From NCBI GenBank assembly GCA_014155875.1, contig JACEFZ010006269.1, forward strand, positions 62,001 through 126,000: 64,000 bases of DNA, in the 5' to 3' direction. Shown here piece after piece: positions 10,539-23,015 of this stretch. Origin of the DNA: Cepaea nemoralis (lineage: Eukaryota > Mollusca > Gastropoda > Stylommatophora > Helicidae). The notes under the pieces are model-generated. The model ran no database searches. It had not been told where the DNA came from and saw only the letters and a list, made by a program, of their open reading frames with translations. A program made the translations under genes and the position numbers. Numbering within the stretch: position 1 is the stretch's first letter; each line of letters begins with the position of its first letter.

Positions 10539-12087
10539 TGTAGATACTTTATAGAGTATATAAAAGCTATATGGATGTGATTGGTATAGATAGAATTGTT
10601 GTAGTAGAATGAATGCATTGATAGGTATAAGGTTGATTGAAGTAACATGATGATGTGGTAAAGTCATCAGAGGAGAAAAAAAATACAAACAGTACAGAGG
10701 TGTAATAGTGTGGGTTAAAATATATACATGAAGTCTGTGAATGCTAGCAATAACATGGCCTAAGAAACGTTACACCGACTATATGACAAAATGATCTAGT
10801 CAGATTAGGGACAAAATCCCGATAGTACAATAGGGCATACGGTAAGACTATCATCTAGGAAACCATGCGTTCATACAAGGTAACTGGTCCAGTGGTTAGC
10901 ACGTTGTGGTACTGACCATGATAACAAGTCAATGTAGGAAATGTGATATGATTGCGGTAACATAATATGCAATTGTGAATGTAAATATGCATATGTATGT
11001 ATGGATATATACACCCAAGGCTGTTATTAATTTCAGATAGTTAAGGGGTATAAAGGACTGAGCAGAAGAGATAGTGTCGAAGATACCTCAAAGATGTTAC
11101 CTCACTAGCTGACTGAAGAGGCTGAGACAGACAGACGCAAGTGAAGATTGAGAATCTGATTGGTAGAAGATACAGTCAGCGGAGACAGATACCAGCCAGA
11201 ACCAACCAAGGGAGTAATAGTTAATAACATTCACTATCATGCAATAAACAAAACTCATAATACATATAGGGATAAATAATATCATTTTAATGGCTTATAA
11301 GTACATACATAAACATCAATACATTCTTATGATATAATCATCATGCCATGTATATTCATAAACAGTATGCATGTAATTGTAACATTATTGAGTGTACTAG
11401 TACCTGATGGTAACACAGGACAGGTAAGATGAGAGGTTGGTAGAAACGTCATCTGCGAAAGCAGGAAGGTTGACAGTGGGGTTAAAACCACGATACATCA
11501 CAGAGGACTCCCATAACATAAAAGAAAAAGAAGAAGAACTTAACTGAGACACTACTACTAGTAAAACATATTGATGGCACAAAGATGATAATGATGTGCG
11601 AGTGAAAGTTATAAGAGTGCTTGCAATATTACATGTGAGTTTCATTTTATGTACTATTCAGGTTTTATGACAATGTTGTATATTGGAGAGACAGACATGT
11701 ACAATTGGTAGGAGAAATTTATGTGATTGTGGTAACGTGGACATAACATAAGAATAGGTTGAGTGACAGTGAAGTGAGAGGAAAAGGGGACGAGAAGACT
11801 GAGAGTAGGAATTTGTGCGAATGAGAATCAATTTGAACACAACCGGGATACTTGCACACCGGTATACAGGAAGCGTACAGGCATAGACGGAACATTCGAG
11901 GTTCGAGTATGCGTGTTGTAAGACAGAGTACATAATAAAAAATTAAACACTATTTATAAACAAAAAAAAAAAGAAAAAAAAAAAAAAAAAAAGAGAGAGG
12001 ATGAAAGAGAGAAAGAACATAGCACAAGTGAATGTGAAAGGAAGGGAGTAAAATGAAATGGACGAGTGAGAATGAAAGAGAGAGAGA

Positions 12088-12120
<33 letters not shown>

Positions 12121-12890
12121 GAGAGATGAGAGAGAGAGAGAACAGAGTGCAAGTGAAAGTGAAAGAAAGGATACAAGGATAGTGGAGTAGGATTATTAGT
12201 AGTACCATTGATAATTGTACCAAGTGGTAGTACTGTGTACATATAAGATTTTAACATGTAGTACTTCGGCATGACAGTAGATGTATATAAAGGTATATAA
12301 GTGTCATGGTATTAGGAACACGACAAGGAAAAGTTAGTAGCAAGAACACCAGGGATAAACAGAGGCAAATGAAGGGAAGAGATAGCCACAGAGCACAAGT
12401 AACTAATGGCAGCCGACCACGCACACACGTTGACAAGACAAATACAAGATCTGGGTACCCGCCCAAAGAGATCCACAGTCGTAGAAATAGACTACTCAGG
12501 AGCAAGATAGAGCTTAAAAAAAATAGGGGTGAAATTGATATGTCTGCAATACACACGTTCCTGCAACCCAGGGCTTAAGGGCGGGGGAGGGTGCAGTTGT
12601 TTTGTACCGAGGTATAAATGGGGAAACCCTTTGGGAATGTCCGGGGTGGGAAAATTGGACTCATGGAAAGGTTGGTCCTAAACTTGCCGAACACAAAGGG
12701 GGTTGGGGGCCACACGAGGTCTATTTGGGAATAGAGGGATATTCGTGTCCGACATTATAATTTGTGTAAAGGTATGGAAAGAATATCAACGTAACACAGG
12801 GGGAAATTTAAAGGGAACTGAGAAGCAAGCTCAAAGGCATGAGGCAGTAGACAGATATTGCGACCAGGGGACAGGCATGTGCGACCAAGC
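10535..12890 (+). other. 3' non-coding part of element A
   Basis: Lies between the open frame and the 3' LTR of element A. It holds an A-rich run at 11961-11992 and GA repeats at 12078-12147, with no supported gene. A G-rich run at 12576-12592 could be a polypurine tract, but it does not abut the LTR start I infer. Confidence 0.5.
11961..12147. repeat. A-rich run and (GA)n
   Basis: Poly(A) with single G interruptions, then GA repeats with GATGAGAGA interruptions. The reading frames across them are artefacts. Confidence 0.9.
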
Positions 12891-13670
12891 TGACTTGTCA
12901 AGTGTAGAGAAAAGGGAAAAACCCCAAAAATGTAGAACATTTTTGAAATTGCGGGGGGCATATGCCAGGAGTCCGTTTATTTTTAAGACCGGGTTAAAAA
13001 GAAACTAATTGTTGAAACATTAAAGTGATAAATAATCACGGAGAGTGAAAAGGAAAAAGACACCGGAAAACGGGCTAAAGATAGGGGCCAATAGAATTGC
13101 GAGGAGGAGGCCACGTGATTAGGAGGTCGAGCAGGGCGCACGAAAAAAGAAGGGGAGTCGGAGTTGGGACCCATCGCGGACAGAAAGAAACCCCCAGAGA
13201 ATTAAATCTGTGGGGAACACCGCCATGTACTTTTCATAGAACGTACTAAACCATTGTTTCTAGTAGGAAGATGTCCGATTTAAGGGTCAAGCAACCAGCG
13301 CTTGAAACAGGGAAAAAGAACGACATGGGTTCCTGATACCATTTTGCACAGGGGGCGGGGATTTTTTAAAAATTTCCCCCAAATGGCCGGGTTGAAGACA
13401 GTTTACAGGGGAGGGAGGCTAGGGGGTTTTGGCTGAACGGGGTGGGGGTATGCCCCCGGGGCCCCCCTCCGGAGTTGAAATTTAGGTTATTTAAATGCAC
13501 GAAATTTTAACTGAAATGAACTGCTTTGAAGAAAAAAAAGCTATTTATTCGGGGGGTTTTTCACTCATGGAAACCCGGGTGGTGGTTCTGTTGTATTCTG
13601 TATGAGTTAAAAATTATTTTGGGCCCGGGTGTACCCGTCAGCATCCCCCTAACAGTCTTTGGGCATCCCT
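12891..13670 (+). repeat. 3' LTR of element A
   Basis: Aligns with 6454-7168: both carry TGTTGAAACATTAA, ATAATCACGGAGAGTGA and GGAGGCCACGTGATTAGGAG. This copy differs by many G-run and A/T-run changes that look like sequence error, not ordinary divergence. Confidence 0.65.
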
Positions 13671-16600
13671 TGTAACGCCTTAAGGTCTTTTGGGGACATT
13701 TTTTTGTTTTCCCCCCATTTTTTTATCGACATTTCGGCACTCGTGGTGATGGGGTAAATATTAAAACCCCCGCTTTTACTTCCTGGTAGCCTTTTTTAGA
13801 CTGAATTACCCTTGTAGCACTTTTCCAATTTGAAAAAATCCAATCAGCCTCAACGCGGAAAAAACCCTTACAATCGAGGCCACTAAAAACTATTTACTTT
13901 GAGCCAAGTCAAGCCCAATCGCTAAATAACACGATATGTTTCAGATATATGTGTGAACCAAGCAAAGCTAAATAAGGGGGGGTTATAAACTTAAGCTGGG
14001 CTCCCAGGTCGAACCAGTCTAAAATGGGGGACTAGAACATTTCAAGGGAAGTGAAGGGGGCCTGCATGATATTGAACCCCTTCTTTGCCGATAAAAACAT
14101 TATAAGTCCAACGAGCTAGGGCAATTACTTTGAAAAGGGGAATGTAAAATGGTCCTTTCCCGGACTGACGGGTTTGGGTTTAAATAACAAACCCACAAAC
14201 CCATCAAAACCGAAAAGTGCGGGGGTTTTGTATGGTTAATAATCATCCAGTGGCCTGCTTGAAATAGAAATTCATAACATTTTTTTAGAAATTCCCTCTA
14301 TCAAAACCGGGGTTCAGAAATGTCCCCTCAAAATCACAATCGGATGTCTGTTTTCTATTGTTTTCATGTTTAAATTCGCTATCAAAAAACCCCTTAAATA
14401 AAAGGCCCCATTGCGGTCTTCCTTGTTTCTGCCTCCCCGGTATACTTCCCTCCATAATTATCTTTCTAGACATTCATGATATTTACATGTCCAATATATT
14501 TCTTTTTCCTCGTGTTTGGTGTGCGGCGTGCGTGCGTGCGCGCGCGTGTGTGTTTCATAAAAACCTTACGTCTTCAAAAGGGGTTTTTTTATTTTTGGAA
14601 AATTGGTTGTTAAATGCCTTATGTTAATTATAAATGCATGGAATAGTTAAATATTGGGAAAATTTTAAATATCATGACAAAAACTGACTCGGAAGCATTC
14701 TGCGAAAATACCAATAGCGAATACGAAATGGTTCCCCCCCAAAATCGCCCTTGCACTATGGATGAAAAATTAAAGACTTATTAATTTTGTGTGTGTTTTG
14801 TGTGGTGATAGATGTGAAAACCTTATAAAATGTACAGAAAAATGTTGATTTTAGTATGGAAACAGATGTTTTTAGTCAAGGAGGGTGTACGAATGGTTAG
14901 AACAAATTTTCAAAAGGGAAAAAAACCCCTTTTTCCCGGTTTTGGGAAAAATGGTTTCAAATCTACGGGAAAGTCCCTGGTATTTTTTGGGAAAATCAGG
15001 GTCCCTAAATTTTTTGTGGATTTTTAGGAAAAAAGTGAAACTGGGGCTGATATTGGGGTAGAGTGACTTTCTAGTAAATAAATGAAAACCCCGTAAACGA
15101 TCTAAAAAACCGGGGTCTTCTTTTTTCCAAAATGATTTGGGTTTCTGCCGAAAAACGCTCGCCCTCATACGGTTCGCATTTAGTATACGCCCCACAGGCT
15201 CTGACTGTTAAGGGCTCCCAAAAAAACATCGGGATCCAGGGCATGGTGGGGCATTTGGACTTCAATTTGGGGCCCTTGAAAGGGAAATTTTTGCTGGTTC
15301 GAAGATTTGCAGGTGACAACGAGGTATGGAGGCGGTGCAAAACTGGATTAAGGCCACACAACGTTTTCTTAGAAGGCATCCACAAGCTAGTGGACACGTG
15401 CACAATGTGTGTTGCCAAGCATGGGGACTATGATGAGAAATAGCATATACAAAAGTTCATGATCGCACGATTGTTAAGGAAGGTTATTCGTAACACTCAT
15501 GTTACTTAATGACCTCCACTCGCATAATACACACATAATGGAAATTTCTTATTCCTTTAGTTTATATTGTGTGAACTATGCTGTATGAACATGACATGAT
15601 GCAGAAAAAATATGCCAGGCAATAAAGTGTGCAACCTATTATTTGTATCTTTGTTATACATAGTTGATTCTTTTGCGTTATGCGTATTACACAGATATAT
15701 CAGTTGTTAAGAAACCCTTGGGGTCATGTAAATAGTATGAGAAAAATATTAACATGAGGTGGTAGTGCATGGCAAAGACATAGTTTATGTATCTATCATT
15801 TAAATAGTGTGAGAAAAATATTCACGGTATTGGTAATGCGCGACATAGAAATGGCTTTATGTATTATCATTTTAAACAATCTTGGATTCAACAGGATATG
15901 ACAATACGACATGAAACAAGAAGACATGCAGAAATCCTCAGGGGACAAAACCAAATACAGATTTAGAACCCATGTGAGCTACTAATTGGAAGGTTGGTGA
16001 ATTCTCTAGAAGACTGACTCCGAACTCTCAAGTTCCATGGATTAGCGTTCAGATCTTCTGAACGCTGAAAGGGGATCTGTCGGGGTGAGGATGGATTAGA
16101 GGCTTTACTCTCGCCTTGGTACGGAAACGAATACTCAAATATACTGAAGCATTGGCCATAGAGTGTTTAAAACTAGTGTTGTGCAGACATAAAGCCTTTA
16201 TAGTAAATCTTGAATTACCGTGGAGATAACACATGCTTCACTTTAGGACAGTATTAGTGACTATGATTGTTACCCATGTCAGTCAACATATGATTCATTT
16301 ATTCACTTTATAGCGGGCGCATTAACGAGGATGATAGGGAACTGCGCTGCTAATGTCTTGGGCGCGGTCAGACTCATGTTTGTCGCCGGCGCTCGTCGCT
16401 TGCTAAGTAAAGGAAAGACTAACCACCTATCCCTGTGCATTCAGGCGTACAAAATGCGATGTCCATATCACATCACAGACGCACAGCAGGAAATTGCTTC
16501 GAGACACATTAAGAAAAAAAAACATTCACATCAAGTGAAATATAACTCTACAACATGGACCAGATGCAGCGAAATATGCCAGGTAAAAAATTATGCAACA

Positions 16601-16743
16601 TATTGTTTATGGCTCTGTGTTTATATGTCGTTGTCAACAGACTGCACTCAATGCCGAAAGAGATTATTTGAGGTTTAGATTACGAGTTTATGTTTGTTGT
16701 TTATCCGCCTGATCTCAAAATACATAGTTTCTTTCATTTTGTA
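13671..16743. other. No supported gene; poor-quality stretch to about 15.3 kb
   Basis: To about 15300 the sequence has an excess of homopolymer runs (GGGG, CCCC, TTTTT, AAAA) not seen elsewhere in the window. A fragment at 13990-14095 matches the SINE body at 51480-51560 (GGGCTCCCAG.TCGA.CCA.TCTAAAATGG). A (CG/TG) run lies at 14527-14552. Reading frames at 16331-16678 and 15071-15443 have no recognised domain. Confidence 0.5.
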
Positions 16744-17171
16744 TTATCTTTCCACCAAACCGATTCTAAAACATACAAACTGAATCCAGCAGCTGACAAA
16801 TGAATATACAGACTTGCGGATAAACAACTTGTCCCCCGCCTTCATGTTAATCATGTCTAAGCTGCACACAGTAGAACCTTTTCTCCCAGCCCGAACCCAA
16901 CAAATCTGAGCTTCTTTATCAAGTAGACCCGCATTCTTATCAAACTCTGTATATTGACGAATCAAGGAAACACAAGCGCGAACATCCTCGTAAAGGTACA
17001 TGCTGACATATGCCAGATAAATTCCTTCAGAAGAAGCTGTAAAAATCCCTGTTTCTGAGTTGAACTGGCATCCTGCAATGAACGTGGGAGGCTCAAACAT
17101 TCCTACAACAGATATTCCTTCAACGTGTGTTGCAAAAGTGGTTACAGCATTGAATCCGTCGACTTTTAGAT
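16744..17171 (-). CDS. C1q/TNF-like jelly-roll exon (terminal)
   Basis: Reading down from 17171 gives 141 residues ending at a stop. The pattern FNSETGIFTASSEGIYLAYV, a later MKAGDKLFI and a final FRIGLV follows the F-x-G-Y, L-x-x-G-D and closing-strand pattern of C1q and TNF-like jelly-roll domains, which form secreted or membrane trimers. A polypyrimidine stretch and CAG acceptor precede 17171. The exon starts in the middle of a codon, so it needs an upstream exon ending one base into a codon. In molluscs such domains are numerous and often follow coiled-coil stalks. The domain call is by pattern only. Which exon precedes it is not shown. Confidence 0.55.
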
Positions 17172-17239
17172 CTGCGCAATTAGAAAACAATAATTGATTG
17201 TTATTGAGTAAAAAACATGATTTAAAAATAAAAGAGACA

Positions 17240-17402
17240 AATAGAATTCTTTAGTCATGTGATGAGAAGAGAGGCATTTGAGAATATCATGGCAGCAGGA
17301 AAGATCAGCGAGGAAAGTGGCAGAGGCAGATTAAGATAAATGATGCTGGTTGGACTGAGATTATGTCATGGAGGAATATCATCGGCAGAGTTAATCCAGA
17401 GA
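17240..17402 (+). mobile_element. LINE 3'-end fragment
   Basis: Encodes a short C-terminal LINE piece (SHVMRREAFENIMAAGKISE then a basic stretch) of the same family as 54640-54900, 55060-55365 and 24960-25070, which share the ISSAELIQ- or WHG.D-type endings. Confidence 0.5.
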
Positions 17403-17429
17403 AACAAGGTCCGTGTGATATACTTTATT

Positions 17430-17617
17430 TTCACAAACGTAACATGCTGTAATTTCCCGTCGACTTTTAAAGCCTGAACACTGCAACAGGATTGTTTGTT
17501 CCACACTTGTACGATCCAATATTTAATATACCCATTGGCAATGAAAAGTGTGAACCGGAAAAGGCACCGTATAAATAGCAGCACGCAAAGCGGCATGGCC
17601 TGTTTGTTCATCAGCAA
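17430..17617 (-). other. Possible hydrophobic N-terminal exon
   Basis: An open frame gives a hydrophobic stretch (CVLLFIRCLFRFTLFIANG) followed by ALKVDGKLQ. That tail resembles the DLKVDGFN start of the C1q/TNF-like exon 290 bases downstream. An acceptor-like TTCAG precedes GCT at 17473. It could be a signal-anchor exon, a duplicated exon start or chance. No good donor was found. Confidence 0.2.
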
Positions 17618-17859
17618 GCATAAGACATGAGACCTAAATCAGCGAAAGGAGTGAGAGAGTTTCAAAATTTACGAGAAAATAAAATCCTCAGCCTACGACA
17701 TCGAAATTGCATCTCATTCAGATCATGAAATGTGTCGACATGTTCAAGTCATTTTGATAAATAAGGTAAACACCATATTTAATTTATTTTAAATCTTAGA
17801 TTAGTGTGAGTCTTTTCCCCAGAAGAAGAGTTGATAAGTCGACTTGTTAAACACGTGTG

Positions 17860-18245
17860 GTGAGTTCTTAAGAAGTTAATTATAATAAGTTTAACTGTTG
17901 CAGTATATATATATTATTCTCCTAAAGTAAACAACTGATGTAATGTTTAAGCATTAGTCCAAGTTGTACATTTATTTCTTAAGCAACTCAATCTACAATG
18001 ATTTAGAATGGTGAGTTCTTAAGAAATTAATCTAGTAGAAACTAAATAATATTATACTGAGTTATCATAGTCATAAGATAAACTGTGCATTAGGAGAAAA
18101 CTACAGTGTTTTATTTTCTCCCAGCTAAACAACTTAGTTAATGTATAAAACATTAGACACATGTTATACATTTTATTTCTTAAGCATGAAACTCAATGTA
18201 CAATGAATTAGAGTGGTAACTTAAGACTTAAGGAAACTCAGAATT
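17860..18245. repeat. Old, diverged tandem duplication (period about 200 bp)
   Basis: The series AAACAACT..TAATGT.TAA..CATTAG..TTATTTCTTAAGCA..CTCAAT.TACAATGA.TTAGA.TGGT occurs at about 17930-18015 and again at about 18122-18220. The units differ at many bases. Confidence 0.6.
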
Positions 18246-20672
18246 CTTAGTACAGTGGTAAGAACATTTGGTGCATGTACCCATACTGGTCAGAGGAAAC
18301 TCATTTAAATGTGCCAGCACTGATAGAGAAATTAGTGTAATGTGTATAGTCAAGTAGATTGAGCACATTAGTCAGTACATTTACTTTTTGACATGATCAC
18401 ATGGACAAACAAATAGTTTTCTTGTAATTCATGAACACACGTGAACCAAATAGATTCTACAGGGATAATAATTTTGTGTGTTGAGTTAAAGCACCCAATT
18501 GGTGAAGCAAATGTATTTAAATGTTGTCAACCATAGGGAATAATAATATTTGTGCCACATAATAGTGTGTAATCAACCGCCATGCAAGAATTATTATAAT
18601 TCATAATGCCTGAATGTGAATTAGAGTATATCACATAAATTGTATGTAGTTGAGGAGAGCATGTGGTGACTCATGGATTTCATGTTGCTAAATCCTGGGT
18701 GAATTTCATAAGTGTGCCTAATGATCACTTGTCTATGCCATTGAAGAGCATGCCTGTGTCATGTCTGTTTCATCATTGTTAAACAGATGTGAATGTATTC
18801 TGTGTAAAGCACCTACACAGACATAATTGTCATTCCTACAGATATGATGTGTATGATGAGTGATTGTGAAAGGAGATATTTCATTGTGATATCAATGATT
18901 GTAAACATTTAAGTTATCATTCGGAAATCACATAACTATAATTACCCACCTTACATGCCAGTATGAAGGATGTGTGATGAATGATTCCTATATGATCACC
19001 CATACCAATAGGAATGTGTCTATAGACTGAGTGAAATGATCATCCATACATATGAATGATGTCTGAGATGAGTAAATTGACCCCACATGCACAGATGGAT
19101 ATGTTGACTGATGCATGAAGAGTTTGAGTGAGTGAGTGAAGTTACAGGCTGAGAGAGATTGAGTATAGGCCAACAGCCAATCTCAGGATAGCCGGAAACT
19201 TTGATGTGTAATGCCATGACTATCACCAGAGAACTGGTTCGGCGTAACCCATAAACTAAATAATAATATAGTACACTCCGGCGCATAACAACACTTTGTA
19301 TAAAATATCATTCATGCTATAATCATCTAGTTTTGTGCGCTAAGCATGACACAACCAATATCATACATTACGCATAATACCAGCATCTGTGTTTGTAACT
19401 TCAGCAAAATCCCACTTTGTAGTTCATGTCACTCCTGTTAACACATATGATGACTGTAATGTAATTAAAATGATGTAATAATGATTATGATGGTAATGTT
19501 AGAATGATGTAATGATTTCTCATGTCATAAGCATGATAATAATGATAATGATTTAATTACAATGATATAAGGAAAGCATGATGATGTTGATGATGATAAA
19601 AAATAATACATCCATGAGAATGGAAGAAAACTTCTCACTTGAAGCATTTAATGAAGAAGAATACACCTGAATGCTATATACGAATGATACCATAATGTGC
19701 TTATATTGTTTATAAGCAAACACTCATTGAAATGGGAAATGATTTTTAAAAGCCCTTAATGTATGAGACCCTTTTTCTTGAATAGAAAAAGATGAAGAAG
19801 AGAATTAACTAGGTAGAGAATGGGATGGGAAACATAGTTGTCAATTCCAAATCAATAAAGGTATTACTTAACCGGTAGACCTGAGGACAGGCATAGGTGA
19901 AGATGAAACTGCACATCTGCTAGTCTAAAACCTTGAATACCATATAATGGAAGATGGAATGGAGAGCAACCAATTATGTTGTGGATAACTATTTGAGAGC
20001 ACCAAGACTCTTTACCTTCCACTGTTTATTTTCCTAGGATCACAATTCTTTTAGGAATTTTCTTTGTGATGTTCTTTAGAAAAATATAGAACATTTCAGT
20101 TCTGATGTTCATATTGCTGATATTTTTAGACTTATGATGGATGCTAAAATTTCAGGGAGTGGTCATTATCGAGACCTGATAAGGAGGTGAATGCAGCACT
20201 TTGTGAAAATAGTTGTAGCAGCTTGACTGAATGCAATAGCCACTTAACTGAGTGAGGCAGTTGAGATAGTGAGGCCAAATCCTATTCCACAACAACTTCC
20301 TGCCAATTTTCACCACCTTTCCAGGACAGGTATTAAATATCCTTTTTCCTAGGTATAGGTGGAAGAAAAACAGTGAGCCAAAAGATTAAATAAAACCGGG
20401 GAAAAAATAAAAGAACTCTTCAGAATATTCAACACTGACTGAATGCTATCGAGATCCAAGAAATGTATGGGAAACCAACCAGGGTGCACCCAGCTTCTTT
20501 CCACAGATTAGGCCAGCAGAAGAGGCCCAATATTTATAATTAAGAACGGATGCAACTCTGAGGACCATGTATAATACAGTGGTACAGCCAGGAGATAGAT
20601 AATTAGTTAGAGATGAATATGTAAATAATATGGTAATTGTATGTATATGCAACAACTTCATTTATATAGATA
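18246..20672. other. No feature recognised
   Basis: AT-rich intergenic or intronic sequence with ATG/GAT-rich patches near 19450-19600. I see no exon, RNA gene or clear repeat. Confidence 0.5.
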
Positions 20673-21244
20673 CTAGCTGACCCGGCCCGGCTTCGCCCAG
20701 TCCTTGGTGGGGAGCATCTCATTTAATTCATATAAGTAGTCATATAAGTTCCCGTTCCCGTTACCGACTGTCTGTCTGTCTGTCTGTCTGTCTGACCCGG
20801 CCCGGCATCGCCCAGGCCTTGGTGGGGAGCATCTCATTTAATTCATATAAGTAGTCATATAAGTTCCCGTTCCCGTTACCGACTATCTATCTGTCTGTCT
20901 GTCTGTCTGTCTGTCTGACCCGGCCCGGCATCGCCCAGCTCCTGGTGTGGAGCATCTCATTTAATTCATATAAGTAGTCATATAAGTTCCCGTTCCCGAC
21001 TATCTGTCTGTCTGTCTGACCCGGCCCGGCATCGCCCAACTCCTGGTGGGGAGCATCTCATTTAATTCATATAAGTAGTCATATAAGTTCCCGTTCCCGA
21101 CTGTCTGTCTGTCTGTCTATCTATCTATCTGTCTGTCTGTCTGTCTGACCCGGCCCAGCCCGTGGTGGAGAGCATCTCATTTAAATCATATAAGTAGTCA
21201 TATAAGATCCCGTTCCCGACTATCTGTCTGTCTGTCTGTCTGTC
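20673..21244 (+). repeat. Tandem array of about 115-bp units joined by (CTGT)n
   Basis: Five units begin GACCCGGCCCGGC at about 20679, 20794, 20917, 21018 and 21147. Each continues TCGCCCAG, GGTGGGGAGCATCTCATTTA, ATTCATATAAGTAGTCATAT and ends in CTGT repeats. Spacing of 101-129 bp reflects variable CTGT length. The unit is the 5' end of a dispersed element seen whole at 25366-25993. Confidence 0.9.
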
Positions 21245-21252
21245 TTGGGTAA

Positions 21253-22003
21253 ATGGAGGAGGGAGGAGGAAGAGGGAGGTGGAGGGAGGCGGAGGGATTA
21301 GGAAGAGGAGGGAGGAGTAGGGTGGAGGAGGAGGGGGAGGAGGAGGGAGGAGGAAGAGGGAGAAGGCAGGAGGAGGAGGGAGGAGGAGGAGAGGGAGGAG
21401 GAGGGAGAGGGAGAAGAGAGTAGGAGGAGGGAGGAGGCGGAGGGAGCAGGAAGAGGGAGGAAGAGGAGGAGGGAGGAGAAGGAGGAGGGAGGAGGAGAAC
21501 GCAGGAGAAGGGAGGAGGAGGGCGAAGGAGGAAGGAAGAGCAGGTAGGAGGAGGGAGGAGGAGGAGGGAGAGGGAGGAGGAGGAGGAGGAGGTGGAGGGA
21601 GAAGGAGGATGGAGGAAGAGGTAGAAGGAGGAGGAGGAATGATGAGGAGGGAGGAGGAGGAGGAAGAGGGATGTGGAGGAAGGAGGAGGAGGAGGAGGGT
21701 AGAGGGAGGAGGTAGAGGGAGGAAAAGGGAGGAGGGAGGAGGAATGATGAGGAGGGAGGAGGAGGAGGAAGAGGGATGTGGAGGAAGGAGGAGGAGGAGG
21801 AGGTAGAGGGAGGAGGTAGAGGGAGGAAAAGGGAGGAGGAGGAGGGAGGAGGAGGGGAGAGGAAGAAGGAAGAGGGAGAAGGAAGAGGAAGAAGGAGGAG
21901 GGAGGAGGTAGAGGGAAGAGGAAGAGGAGGAGGGTGGAGGGAGGAGGTAGAGGGAGGAGGAGGGGAGGAGGTAGAGGCAGGAGGAGAAGAGAGGAGGAGG
22001 GAG
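21253..22003 (+). repeat. Polypurine tract (GGA/GAA)n, about 750 bp
   Basis: Almost uninterrupted purines on the plus strand with a three-base rhythm. Long serine/leucine/proline-rich reading frames on the minus strand and glutamate/arginine/glycine frames on the plus strand follow from the repeat and are not genes. Confidence 0.95.
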
Positions 22004-22494
22004 TTCGCCATTCCGAATTCATACTCGTCTAGGTTCTGTGATTTCGGTCCTTCCATTGATTGTTCTTCCCTTCTACACGACTGTAGATAACTTCCTTACA
22101 CATAAAAAGATGAATTGTTATTGATATTGCCGTGGCATGGAGGCATATATATCAGCAGCAGAGTTGAACGCCTACGCCAGCCGGCACGGCACTTGATGAT
22201 GATGATGATTGCCGTGTGACGATTCTGTGTAGTCACGTCATTTTCTTCCCTTTCCCTAGCGTTTTGGTTCGGGGATTCTTTCATCATCATCATCATATAT
22301 TTACGTACGTATTTTGGGAGGGGGAGGAGGAGGAAGAAGAAAAAAAAACTATGACAGTTGGCAGCTCTGGAATGAAAGAAAGGCGTGTAGAAAATTTCAT
22401 CTCAATCGGATGGGCCGTTCGCGAACAAATAAAGGACATACATAGATACATACATACATACAGACAGACAGACGATCCTAATTTATATATAAGA
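22004..22494 (+). mobile_element. 3' portion of composite repeat, copy 1
   Basis: Matches 24842-25345 nearly base for base: ATTCCGAATTCATACTCGTC, a fragment of LINE 3' end (GGCACGGCACTTGATGATGA), then TTGGCAGCTCTGGAATGAAA, AAATTTCATCTCAATCGGAT, CAGACAGACAGACG and TATATATAAGA. Copy 1 lacks about 45 bases of the LINE piece that copy 2 keeps. Confidence 0.85.
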
Positions 22495-22832
22495 CTAGCA
22501 GACCCGGCCCGGCTTCGCCCAGTCCCTGGTGGGGAGCATCTCATTTAATTCATATAAGTAGTCATATAAGCTCCCGTTCCCGACTGTCTGTCTGTCTGTC
22601 TGTCTGTCTGTCAGTCTGTCTGACCCTGCCCGGCATCGCCTAGCTCCTGATGTGGAGCATCTCATTGAATTCATATAAGTAGTCATATAAGCTCCCGTTC
22701 CCGTTCCCGACTATCTGTCTGTCTGTCTGTCTATCTGTCTGTCTGTCTGTCTGTCTGACCCGGCCCGGCTTCGCCCAGCCCCTGATGGGGAGCATCTCAT
22801 TTAATTCATATAAGTTCCCGTTCCCGACTATA

Positions 22833-22890
<58 letters not shown>
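22495..22890 (+). repeat. Second tandem array of the 115-bp unit
   Basis: Three more units starting near 22501, 22622 and 22757, each with (CTGT)n. The last CTGT run reaches 22890. Confidence 0.9.
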
Positions 22891-22892
<2 letters not shown>

Positions 22893-23015
22893 AGTTTAAT
22901 CATTTATTGGTTGCGGTTAGAACAACCTTAGATAAACGAAGACCAACTTACAAAAAGCATTAGAAAGAGCACTTGAAAGATCTTTACATATTCCCCCAAC
23001 AATTAACTTGGGTAA

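Larger units (their letters stand above)
6454..13670 (+). mobile_element. LTR retrotransposon A (gag-PR-IN, no RT seen)
   Basis: Two long terminal repeats (6454-7168 and about 12891-13670) bracket an internal region with a primer-binding-like motif, a short gag, a zinc knuckle, an aspartic-protease region and an integrase zinc domain at 8455-9870. Integrase follows protease directly, as in Gmr1-like Ty3/gypsy elements and unlike ordinary gypsy. No reverse transcriptase or RNase H is found before the 3' LTR. No clear target duplication is seen, partly because the right end lies in poor sequence. Confidence 0.7.

Noticed and set aside
16331..16678. A host exon of 115 codons
   Set aside because: No domain recognised, no convincing splice sites at both ends, and no link to the C1q/TNF-like exon, which is on the other strand.
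20673..22890. A CRISPR-like array of evenly spaced repeats
   Set aside because: The spacers are CTGT microsatellites, the repeats are parts of a dispersed element, and the genome is animal.
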